Translations under genes and position numbers: made by a program | The notes under the pieces: model-generated | The model's input: only the letters and a program-made list of their open reading frames with translations | Databases searched by the model: none | What the model was told of the DNA's origin: nothing | Part shown: positions 7,708-14,904 of the stretch, in pieces | How positions within the stretch are numbered: position 1 is the stretch's first letter | Layout of the letters: each line of letters starts with the position of its first letter | Assembly: GCA_021824045.1 (NCBI GenBank) | Contig: JAKALR010000004.1 | Location: 1-45,115 of the forward strand | Direction of reading: 5' to 3' | DNA length: 45,115 bases | Origin: a bacterium | GTDB lineage: Bacteria > Patescibacteriota > Minisyncoccia > UBA6257 > GWB1-50-10

Positions 7708-8244
7708 TTATTTCTTGGTTATTTGCATGACGTACCCCCTTCCTCCCTGCCGCGGCTCCATCGTTATCTGGTGGGGCATCGTTATTGTTCCGATGAATTC
7801 TTTGAGTCTGCCGAGCGCCCATTCCTTGTTGGCCTTCTCCCGGCCCCGGAGCCGCAGGTTGATCTCAACCTTGTGACCTTCAGAAAGAAATTTCTCGGCT
7901 TGCTTCGCTTTCATGAGAAGATCGTTTTTGGCGATGCGGGCGGAAATCTGCACTTGTTTCAATTCCTTCTGCTTCTGTGCCTGTTTCGCCTTCCGCTCTT
8001 CTTTTTCTTTCACATACCGCCACTTGTCGAAGCTCATGATCCGCGCGACGGGGGGATTGGCGGTCGGCGCTATCTCAATGAGATCAAGCCCGGCATTCAT
8101 GGCTTTCGCCAAAGCCTCCTCTTTTTTCATGACGCCGAGATTTTCTCCTTTTTCGTCGATAACCCGGAGTTCCGCTGCCGTGATTTCGCTGTTGATCCGC
8201 TGGCGGGGAGTCAGTATTCTTCTTTGTGGTCCTTGGTAAGCCAA
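7708..8244 (-). CDS. infC: Translation initiation factor IF-3 (TTG start)
   Basis: IF-3, 178 residues, prevents 50S joining and checks the start codon on the 30S subunit. The N domain shows RINSEITAAELRVID and SFDKWRYVKEKEE; the C domain shows KVEINLRLRGRE and the end GGRGYVMQITKK. The longest frame begins with TTG at 8244. Non-AUG starts are typical of infC and allow the factor to repress its own synthesis. The TTG lies in a small stem (CTTGG/CCAAG) and within one arm of a long-range inverted repeat. No Shine-Dalgarno is visible. A slightly later start is possible but would cut into unconserved residues only. Confidence 0.93.
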   Translation of the reverse strand: MAYQGPQRRILTPRQRINSEITAAELRVIDEKGENLGVMKKEEALAKAMNAGLDLIEIAPTANPPVARIMSFDKWRYVKEKEERKAKQAQKQKELKQVQISARIAKNDLLMKAKQAEKFLSEGHKVEINLRLRGREKANKEWALGRLKEFIGTITMPHQITMEPRQGGRGYVMQITKK

Positions 8245-8374
8245 GTAGTGAAAATGCGATTGCGGTTTATGTTGACGCAGAGCGCATTTGATTTTTAGGT
8301 TTGACTTTTATTTTTCGGCTGCCAAGTAATAAGAATAAACGAACCAATTAACTTATCGCATTTCTACTACTTGG
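8232..8374 (-). promoter_or_regulatory. Structured leader over the infC start
   Basis: CCAAGTAGTGAAAATGCG (8241-8258), which contains the infC start region, matches the complement of 8357-8374 at 16 of 18 positions. A competing local hairpin CTTGG-TAAG-CCAAG (8232-8245) also covers the TTG codon. The two pairings are mutually exclusive, as expected of a translational switch. Autogenous control by IF-3 or L20 is known for this operon in other bacteria; here it is an inference. Confidence 0.5.
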
Positions 8375-8418
8375 TAAGCGATAGGAAAATAGTAATAAAA
8401 AACGCCCCAAAATGCAAA

Positions 8419-8541
8419 TGAGGAACTCCGGCGAGAGGGTGAGCCGTTGCAATTCGCCGTACGGCGAATTGCTCCCTGACACCTTGCGGTTTTAGTGCTT
8501 CCACAACGGAAAACCTCCCGGTTTTCCGACCCCTTCCCCGG
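8419..8541. repeat. Multi-hairpin repeat downstream of tmRNA, copy 1
   Basis: Contains a perfect 24-bp palindrome at 8449-8472 (GCAATTCGCCGT and complement) and a 9-bp hairpin CGGAAAACC-TCCC-GGTTTTCCG at 8507-8528, followed by GACCCCTTCC. The same layout, with the same TCCC loop but different stem bases, is found next to tRNA-Pro (28650-28760). It lies just downstream of the tmRNA 3' end. The first segment (GGCGAGAGGGTGAGCC) vaguely resembles the tmRNA tail. Confidence 0.65.
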
Positions 8542-8605
8542 CTCAATCTCTCTTACACATCAAGCAATTAAAAATACCGACAATAAATGCCGGTATTTTT
8601 AATTG

Positions 8606-8943
8606 TGGAGGCGGAGGGATTGAACCCTCGTCCAAGAAAGTATTCAAAAATATTCTACAAGCTTAGTTCTCCCGAGGGAGAGCGGAAATCGTTCCCGATG
8701 GTTTAACCCGTTTTATTGGGAACGCCTTTCAGCGGGCGATCCTGCGGTATGACACCGGTTACCCTCGAGCAGGAGTAAAGGACCGATGCCCGATCATAAG
8801 ACCGGGGCCGGCATTAAGCGAAAGCCAATGCCGGGGCTGCAACTTTATTGTTGGCAGTTCTTGATTTGCGACGAGTTTAACGAGATGATCGCGAGCTCGG
8901 CTTGCTACTTTTAAAGACCTCTCCTGTCGAAGCGTGCGCCCCC
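8606..8943 (-). ncRNA. ssrA: Transfer-messenger RNA (tmRNA)
   Basis: tmRNA of about 338 nt rescues stalled ribosomes and tags the nascent chain. The tRNA-like ends are clear: 5' GGGGGCG (8943 downwards) pairs with 3' CGCCTCC plus a discriminator A at 8606. The 3' part carries the T-arm GGACGAGGGTTCAATCCC. CCA is not encoded. The 5' side shows GCTTCGACAGG. The best tag frame reads ANNKVAAPALAFA followed by TAA, with a hydrophobic end typical of degradation tags. The resume codon is taken as GCC from the frame, not proven. The gene for its partner SmpB starts 465 bp upstream on the same strand. Confidence 0.93.
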
Positions 8944-8967
8944 ATACTTTTGAAATGGGCTCTGGTT

Positions 8968-9408
8968 CTAGGCAAATTTCTTTATTTCCCGTTCGGTCTC
9001 TCTTTTCTTGATTACTTCCCGTTTGTCGGTTTTCTTCCTGAATTTTCCGAGGCCGATTTCAAGTTTTATCTTGCCGTGCTTATTATACATCTTAATCGGG
9101 ATTAGTGTCAATCCTTTGGTTTTCCCAATGAGGTAGTCGATCTCGCTTTTTTTCACGAGCAGCTTCCGCGATCTCTTGGGGTCGTAGATCCCGGGAATGT
9201 TCTTCGGCTGGTACGCCGGAATGTCGAGATTGACGATCCAAAGCTCTCCCCGCACGAGGGCGGCGTGGGCGCCGGAGAGATTCACGCGGCCGCTCGTTAC
9301 GGCTTTTGCTTCATAGCCCTTCAGCACGATGCCGGCCTCGAATCGTTCGAGGATCTCGTAATTGAAGAGCGCTCTTTTGTTTTCCGCGAAGGTAGCCATC
9401 GTATGCAT
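8968..9408 (-). CDS. smpB: SsrA-binding protein SmpB
   Basis: SmpB, 146 residues, binds the tRNA-like part of tmRNA and delivers it to stalled ribosomes. The OB-fold shows FAENKRALFNYEILERFEAG, GYEAKAVTSGRVNL and KSEIDYLIGKTKGLTLIPIK. The basic tail RKKTDKREVIKKRETEREIKKFA reaches the decoding centre. It is directly followed by ssrA, an informative pairing. ATG 9408 lies about 5 nt from a TATAAA box, so a leaderless mRNA is possible. ATG 9399 (MATFAENK) would also fit the family. Confidence 0.96.
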   Translation of the reverse strand: MHTMATFAENKRALFNYEILERFEAGIVLKGYEAKAVTSGRVNLSGAHAALVRGELWIVNLDIPAYQPKNIPGIYDPKRSRKLLVKKSEIDYLIGKTKGLTLIPIKMYNKHGKIKLEIGLGKFRKKTDKREVIKKRETEREIKKFA

Positions 9409-9409
9409 A

Positions 9410-9421
9410 TTATTTTATACT
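9410..9421. promoter_or_regulatory. Overlapping divergent -10 boxes for smpB and argS
   Basis: TATACT (9416-9421) lies 12 nt before the argS ATG. On the other strand TATAAA lies 5 nt before the smpB ATG (9408). The two genes are only 25 bp apart, so their promoters must overlap and both transcripts have almost no leader. Confidence 0.45.
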
Positions 9422-9433
9422 AAACAACGGATA

Positions 9434-11023
9434 ATGACGATAAAAGAACGTATAGCGGCGCGATTGAAGGAGCTCACGGGTTTGGGGGCCGGATTTTTGG
9501 TTGCCGCACCCGATGGGAAAGCGACCGATGCCGACTATTCCTCGAATATCGCATTTGCGCTCGCGAAAGCGGAAAAAAAATCTCCGCGTGAAGCGGCGGA
9601 TGCGATTGCCCGCGCTTGGGAGCGCTCGCCGATTGCCGTGGTTGAGCGGATCGGTGTTTCGGCGAACGGGTTCATGAATTTTTGGATTGCGAAAGCAGCG
9701 CTCCAAAACGAAATCGGGGAGATTTTGAAGGCGGGATCGAAATATGGCTCATCTCGATCGGTGAAGGGGAAAGTGCAGGTTGAATATATCTCTGCGAACC
9801 CAACCGGCCCCCTGACTCTCGCGAACGGCCGGGGCGGCTTTTATGGCGATGCCCTTTCAAACATCTTGGGTTTCAACGGCGCGAAAGTGGAAAAAGAATA
9901 TTACGTGAATGACAGTGGCAATCAGGTCTTGACACTTGGGAAGTCGATCCTCGCCTCCCTGGGCCTCATTGAAAATTCCGAGAAATTTTATCAAGGCGAT
10001 TACGTGAAAACGTGGGCCGGGCAGCACCGCGATTTCGCGGAGAAGAACCGGGAACATCCCGAAACCGTCGGCGAGCGGGCGGCGGACGACTTTATGGAGG
10101 GAATTAAGCGGGTACTTGAGGAGAAGTCGGGTGTATCATTCGATCGCTACACATCCGAGCGGATCATCCGGAAGAAGAAATTGCCGGAGAAAGCCCTGAA
10201 GGTGCTCCGTAAGTCCGGCAAGGTGTATGAAAAAGACGGCGCCGTCTGGCTCCGGACGACTGATTTTGGCGATGACAAAGACCGGGTGATCATAACAAGT
10301 AGTGGAGCGCCGACCTATCTGCTCGTCGATGCCGGCCACTATTTCGAAACAAAGAAGCGGGGATTTGATTGGAAGATCAATATTTTAGGGCCCGATCACT
10401 ACGGGTACATGAAGAGAATCCAAGCGGTCGCCAGTATTCTGGAACTCAATCGATCCGACGTTTTGATAACCCAAGCAATCCGCATTAAGCAGGGGGATGA
10501 GTTCGTGAAGATGTCCAAACGCAAGGGCGCATTCATCACGTTTGAGGATTTAGTGGACGAGGTCGGCATCGACGTCGCGAAGTTTTTCTTCTTGATGGTT
10601 GATACCAATTCACACATCGATTTCGATCTGGGTCTGGCGAAGGAACGCTCATCGAAAAACCCGGTGTTTTATGCCGAATATGCGTACGTGCGGGCCAAGA
10701 AAATCCTCGCGAAATCCGGCGCCGGAAAACCGAAGGCGAACGCGAATATGACGGCGGCGTTGAACTCCGGCGCGGAGCGGGAGCTCATGGTCGCGCTCGC
10801 GGGATTCCCTGACGTCGTCAGAGAAACGGCGAAGGATTATGAGGTTCACCGCCTCACGCGCTATCTCCTGCAAACCGTGAAATCGTTCCATAATTTTTAC
10901 GAAAAAGAACAGGTTGTCGGCGGCGAAGACGAACGGGCGAAGCTGGCTTTAGTTGCCGCTTCCGCAATCGTTTTCGGCAACACTTTCCGCCTCCTCGGCA
11001 TCGTGCCGCCGGAGGAAATGTAG
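9434..11023 (+). CDS. argS: Arginyl-tRNA synthetase with degenerate HIGH motif
   Basis: ArgRS, 529 residues, charges tRNA-Arg. It has an N-terminal Arg-tRNA-synt-N domain, the class I Rossmann core, the KMSKS-like loop VKMSKRKGAF (about residue 358) and a C-terminal DALR anticodon-binding domain (YEVHRLTRYLLQTVKSFHNFY). The usual ArgRS signature ANPTGPLHxGH reads ANPTGPLTLANGR (about residues 120-132), so both histidines of the HIGH motif are replaced by Thr and Asn. The start ATG 9434 is preferred over 9362 because the longer form would overlap smpB. Catalytic competence despite the HIGH change is inferred from otherwise good conservation. Confidence 0.95.
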   Translation: MTIKERIAARLKELTGLGAGFLVAAPDGKATDADYSSNIAFALAKAEKKSPREAADAIARAWERSPIAVVERIGVSANGFMNFWIAKAALQNEIGEILKAGSKYGSSRSVKGKVQVEYISANPTGPLTLANGRGGFYGDALSNILGFNGAKVEKEYYVNDSGNQVLTLGKSILASLGLIENSEKFYQGDYVKTWAGQHRDFAEKNREHPETVGERAADDFMEGIKRVLEEKSGVSFDRYTSERIIRKKKLPEKALKVLRKSGKVYEKDGAVWLRTTDFGDDKDRVIITSSGAPTYLLVDAGHYFETKKRGFDWKINILGPDHYGYMKRIQAVASILELNRSDVLITQAIRIKQGDEFVKMSKRKGAFITFEDLVDEVGIDVAKFFFLMVDTNSHIDFDLGLAKERSSKNPVFYAEYAYVRAKKILAKSGAGKPKANANMTAALNSGAERELMVALAGFPDVVRETAKDYEVHRLTRYLLQTVKSFHNFYEKEQVVGGEDERAKLALVAASAIVFGNTFRLLGIVPPEEM

Positions 11024-11026
11024 TCA

Positions 11027-11151
11027 CAAATTTTCAATTACCAATTCTCAATTTTCATTAAATTTTCAGTACACAATTTTCAAACACTTTTGTCTCATTG
11101 ATTCATTGAAAATTGATTGGAAATTCTAAATTGAAAATTGTAAATTAATCC
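11027..11151. repeat. AATTTTC-type hairpin repeat, copy 1
   Basis: An AT-rich palindromic stretch made of iterated 6-7 bp words. The left arm repeats CAATTTTC/CCAATT words, and the right arm repeats their complement (GAAAATTGATTGGAAATT). The loop contains ATTTTCAAAC. A second copy with the same loop lies at 40582-40687. It occupies the gap between argS and ileS. Confidence 0.75.
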
Positions 11152-11183
11152 GCTAAAATGCTTTTAATGCTCGATGATTCTGA

Positions 11184-11353
11184 CAGAACCCACTCCAAAG
11201 ATATTTTTCGTCGCGACGTCCACCCTGGTTCGAATGAGGCAGGGAACGACGACGAGGCTGTATTGGCGAAGCGAATCCAGCGAGGAGGAGTGACGAAGCC
11301 GCAGCCGAACCAGATGGATAGAAGCAGAAAAGATATTTTTGGAATGGGTTCCG
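11184..11353. repeat. 170-bp inverted-end element at the 5' end of ileS
   Basis: The left end (11184-11210, GAACCCACTCCAAAG then ATATTTTTC) and the complement of the right end (11327-11353) share GAACCCAYTCCAAARATAT. The element carries the likely ileS start codon in its right end and keeps the frame open, so a longer ileS start at 11158 would translate it. Confidence 0.7.
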
Positions 11354-14300
11354 CGTTTTCCCTGCCGGAAGTCGAAGAAAAAATCCTGAAATTCTGGAAA
11401 GAGAATGACATTTTCGGCAAATCGCTGAAAAAGAACAAGTCGAAGAAAAAATTCGTCTTCTATGAAGGGCCGCCGACCGCGAATGGGAGACCGGGTATCC
11501 ACCATGTGCTCTCGCGGTCGTTCAAAGATATCGTCCTCCGCTATAAAACGATGTCCGGATTTTTCGTTCCCCGGCGTGCCGGATGGGATACGCACGGCCT
11601 GCCGGTCGAAATCGAAGTGGAAAAGAAGCTGGGGTTGAGATCGAAAAAGGAAATCGAGGAATATGGCATCGCCGCATTCAATAAAAAATGCCGTGAGTCG
11701 GTGTGGGAATATAAGGACGAGTGGGAGAAAATCACCGAGCGCATCGGATTCTGGCTCGATATGGATCATCCGTATGTCACATACGAGAAGAATTACATGG
11801 AGAGCTTGTGGTGGATCTTTTCCGAGGTTAATAAGAAAAAACTTCTCTACCAGGGGCACAAGGTGATTTCATGGTGCACGCGGTGCGGGACAGCTCTTTC
11901 CTCCCACGAACTTGCCCAGGGGTACAAAACAACCGAGGATACATCTGTTTACGTGAAATTCAGGCTTTTGCCGAACCAAACGATCGGCCGGAGTTTCACG
12001 ACCGACGATAAAACGTACATCCTTTCATGGACCACGACGCCGTGGACGCTTCCCGGGAATGTCACCTTGGCCGTCGGCGAATCGATTGAGTACGCGCTCG
12101 TTTCCGTCGAGAGCGGGGAAAAATATCTTCTGGCAGTTTCCCGTCTTGGTATTCTGGAAAAATACGAGGTGAAGGCCAAACTGAAGGGCAAGGATCTCAT
12201 CGGTCTTGAATATGAGCCGCTCTTCAATGTTCCGAAGCTGAAAACCGAGAAATCATACCGGGTGTATCCGGCCGGTTTTGTGACGACGGAGGACGGCTCC
12301 GGCGTCGTTCACACGGCGGTCATGTACGGCGAGGACGATTACCAGCTGGGGACGAAAATCGGCCTGCCGAAGCATCACACCGTCGATACGTCGGGGAAAT
12401 TCACCGCCGACGTTCCGGAGTTTGCGGGATCATATGTGAAAGCGAAAGAGACCGAAGAGAAGATTTTTGAAATACTGAGGAAAAATAACAACCTCCTCCG
12501 GACTGAGAAGTACGAACATGAATATCCCTTCTGCTGGAGGTGCGGGACGCCGCTCTTGTACTACGCCCGTGATTCGTGGTTCATCGGCATGAACACGTTG
12601 AAGCAAAAACTCCTGGCGTCAAACAAGACGGTGAACTGGATTCCGGAAACGATCAAGAACGGGAGGTTCGGCGAATGGCTGAAAGACGTCAAAGATTGGG
12701 CGATCTCGCGCGAACGGTATTGGGGGACGCCGTTGCCGGTCTGGACGTGCGGGAAGTGCGGCACGACGGAAGTTTTGGGAAGTGTCGCGGAGCTCGAAAA
12801 GAAGCTGGGGCATTCGAAGAATGCCTATTGGGTGATGCGCCACGGCGAAGCGGAGAATAACGTTCTTGATATCATCGATGCGACAAAAACGAAATTTCAC
12901 CTGACAGCGCGCGGCAGGAAGCAAGTTGAAGCATCGATCAAGAAGTTCAGGCGGGAACTTTCCCGGCACAACAAGAAGATCGACGTTGTCATAACGTCCG
13001 ATATCTTGCGGACGAAGGAGACGGATGCGATTGACCTGAAGGTGCTCGGGGATGCCGCGTCAAAAGTCGATAAGCGTCTCCAGGAGATCGATTTCGGCAT
13101 GGATCTCGGGGGTTGCCACGATGAGAAATACCACGTCCTGTTCCCCACGTACGCGTCAAAGTTCGAAAAACGCCCCGTGGGAGGGGAGTCGGTGCGGGAT
13201 CTCCGGACTCGCCTTTGGGATTTTCTCCGGGAATGCGAGTCGAAGTATGAAGGGAAGAATATCCTCCTCGTGACCCACGAGTATCCCGCGTGGATGCTGT
13301 TCCAGATCGCCGAGGGATGGACCGAACGGGAAGCCGTCGCTGAAAAAGAAAAACGGGGCAGCGATTTCGTGAAATTCGCCGAAGTCAGAAAACTCAGCTT
13401 TGCAATGGTGCCGCGAAACGATACCGGCGAGATCGATATCCATAAGCCGTACGTCGACGAGGCAGTTTTCAAATGCCGGTGCGGCGGGACCATGAAACGG
13501 ATACCGGAAGTTGCGGATGTCTGGTTCGATTCCGGTTCGATGCCGTTCGCGGAGGATCACTATCCCTTTGAAAATAAGACTACAATCGCCTATCCGGCCG
13601 ACTACATCGTCGAGGGCATCGATCAAACGCGTGGCTGGTTCTACACGCTTCTCGCCGTTGCGACCCTCCTCGGCAAGAAGGCGCCGTACCGAAACGTCAT
13701 TTCTCTGGGTCTTCTGCTCGACAAGAATGCACAGAAAATGTCCAAATCCAAGGGCAATGCGGTGAGTCCGTGGGATATGATCCAGAAATACGGGGCCGAT
13801 ACGGTCCGATGGTATTTTTACACCGTGAATCCGCCCGGTGAACCGAAGAAATTCGACGAAGCTGACCTCGGTAAGGTTCTCCGGCAGTTCGTTCTCATGA
13901 TGTACAACTCATATGTTTTCTATAAAACCTACGCGGATAAAAATTCGAAATTCCCTCCCTTCGCCAAGGCTTCGGGGGGCAAGCAAATTCGAAATTCAAA
14001 ATTGACGAATGTTCTCGATCGGTGGATTCTTGCGCGCCTCGACGAGACTGTTGCCGCTTCGACTAAAGCGCTTGATGCTTACGATATCGGCGGCGCCGGA
14101 AAGTCAATCGAGGATTTCGTCAATGATCTCTCGAAGTGGTATATCCGCCGGTCGCGAAGGCGTCTCCAAAAACCGGACGACAAAAAGGATTACGCCGCCG
14201 CTTCGGCCACCCTCGGGTATTGCCTCGCGGAGCTTGCGAAGCTCATCGCTCCTTTTATGCCGTTCTTCGCGGAATCGCTCTATCAATCCGTGTTGCCGAA

Positions 14301-14865
14301 GGGCAAACTCTCGGTTCACTTGGAGGATTGGCCGGAAGTAAACTCAAAACTCAAAGCTCAAAATTCAAAATTATTATATGACATGAAAACGGTGCGGGAT
14401 CTCTCGAGCGTTGCTCTCGCGAAGCGCGCTGAACTGGGCATCAAAGTCCGTCAGCCGCTCCAGTCATTAAAAATTAAAAATTTAAAATTAAAAATTAACA
14501 AAGATCTCCTGGATATTTTGAAGGATGAGATAAACGTGAAAGAGATAATCTTCGACGCCAAGCTCAAGGATGACTTCGTCCTCGATACGAATATAACGCC
14601 GGAACTCAAGGAGGAGGGAGCCGTACGCGAACTGGTGCGGATGGTCCAGGGTCTCCGTCAGGACGGGGGATTGACCCCAAAAGACAGGATCGTCCTGATG
14701 CTGGAGGCCGGGCCGGAGGTGAAAGGCGCAGTTCAGCGGAACAAGAACGTCATTATGAGAGAAATCAACGCTTCGGATATCGTCTTGAAACGCTCAGAAA
14801 AATTCGATATCGAACTCGAAACGAAATTCGACGGTGAGCCGATCTGGCTCGGGATAAAAAAATAG
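11344..14865 (+). CDS. ileS: Isoleucyl-tRNA synthetase with inserted histidine-phosphatase domain
   Basis: IleRS, about 1173 residues, charges tRNA-Ile. The HIGH-like motif GRPGIHHV lies near residue 48, Zn site CTRCG near 178, editing-domain motif TTTPWTLPGN near 228, DVWFDSGSMPFA near 725 and KMSKS (QKMSKSKGN) near 797. Between CGKCGTTEV (about 468) and CRCGG (about 710) lies a complete histidine-phosphatase (phosphoglycerate-mutase-like) domain, about residues 494-689. It has RHGEAENN, LTARG, SDILRTKETD and VTHEYP, so its catalytic residues are present. The C-terminal part holds three short in-frame repeat insertions. ATG 11344 is preferred; starting at 11158 would add 62 residues encoded by a repeat element. 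Confidence 0.93.
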   Translation: MGSAFSLPEVEEKILKFWKENDIFGKSLKKNKSKKKFVFYEGPPTANGRPGIHHVLSRSFKDIVLRYKTMSGFFVPRRAGWDTHGLPVEIEVEKKLGLRSKKEIEEYGIAAFNKKCRESVWEYKDEWEKITERIGFWLDMDHPYVTYEKNYMESLWWIFSEVNKKKLLYQGHKVISWCTRCGTALSSHELAQGYKTTEDTSVYVKFRLLPNQTIGRSFTTDDKTYILSWTTTPWTLPGNVTLAVGESIEYALVSVESGEKYLLAVSRLGILEKYEVKAKLKGKDLIGLEYEPLFNVPKLKTEKSYRVYPAGFVTTEDGSGVVHTAVMYGEDDYQLGTKIGLPKHHTVDTSGKFTADVPEFAGSYVKAKETEEKIFEILRKNNNLLRTEKYEHEYPFCWRCGTPLLYYARDSWFIGMNTLKQKLLASNKTVNWIPETIKNGRFGEWLKDVKDWAISRERYWGTPLPVWTCGKCGTTEVLGSVAELEKKLGHSKNAYWVMRHGEAENNVLDIIDATKTKFHLTARGRKQVEASIKKFRRELSRHNKKIDVVITSDILRTKETDAIDLKVLGDAASKVDKRLQEIDFGMDLGGCHDEKYHVLFPTYASKFEKRPVGGESVRDLRTRLWDFLRECESKYEGKNILLVTHEYPAWMLFQIAEGWTEREAVAEKEKRGSDFVKFAEVRKLSFAMVPRNDTGEIDIHKPYVDEAVFKCRCGGTMKRIPEVADVWFDSGSMPFAEDHYPFENKTTIAYPADYIVEGIDQTRGWFYTLLAVATLLGKKAPYRNVISLGLLLDKNAQKMSKSKGNAVSPWDMIQKYGADTVRWYFYTVNPPGEPKKFDEADLGKVLRQFVLMMYNSYVFYKTYADKNSKFPPFAKASGGKQIRNSKLTNVLDRWILARLDETVAASTKALDAYDIGGAGKSIEDFVNDLSKWYIRRSRRRLQKPDDKKDYAAASATLGYCLAELAKLIAPFMPFFAESLYQSVLPKGKLSVHLEDWPEVNSKLKAQNSKLLYDMKTVRDLSSVALAKRAELGIKVRQPLQSLKIKNLKLKINKDLLDILKDEINVKEIIFDAKLKDDFVLDTNITPELKEEGAVRELVRMVQGLRQDGGLTPKDRIVLMLEAGPEVKGAVQRNKNVIMREINASDIVLKRSEKFDIELETKFDGEPIWLGIKK
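13937..14006 (+). repeat. In-frame repeat insertion in ileS (1)
   Basis: AAATTCGAAATTC words flank CCTTCGCCAAGGCTTCGGGG, giving the peptide NSKFPPFAKASGGKQIRNSK in the linker before the anticodon-binding domain. The PFAKASGG core is compact and GC-rich and sits inside AT-rich words, so it looks like one repeat nested in another. The reading frame is preserved. Confidence 0.7.
14339..14376 (+). repeat. In-frame repeat insertion in ileS (2)
   Basis: Iterated CTCAAAA/TTCAAAA words encode NSKLKAQNSKLL between the anticodon-binding domain and the following helix. Period 7-9 bp. Frame kept. Confidence 0.65.
14464..14500 (+). repeat. In-frame repeat insertion in ileS (3)
   Basis: Iterated TTAAAAA/TTTAAAA words encode SLKIKNLKLKINK after VRQPLQ, near the C-terminal domain. 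Period about 7 bp. Frame kept. Confidence 0.65.
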
Positions 14866-14889
14866 GAGCGGTTCTTTCGAAACCGCTCC
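14865..14889. terminator. Terminator between ileS and trpS
   Basis: GGAGCGGTT (14865-14873) pairs with AACCGCTCC (14881-14889). A later TTTTTT occurs at 14901-14906. It starts on the last base of the ileS stop codon and separates the convergent genes. Confidence 0.7.
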
Positions 14890-14904
14890 CGTCAAAGCCG
14901 TTTT

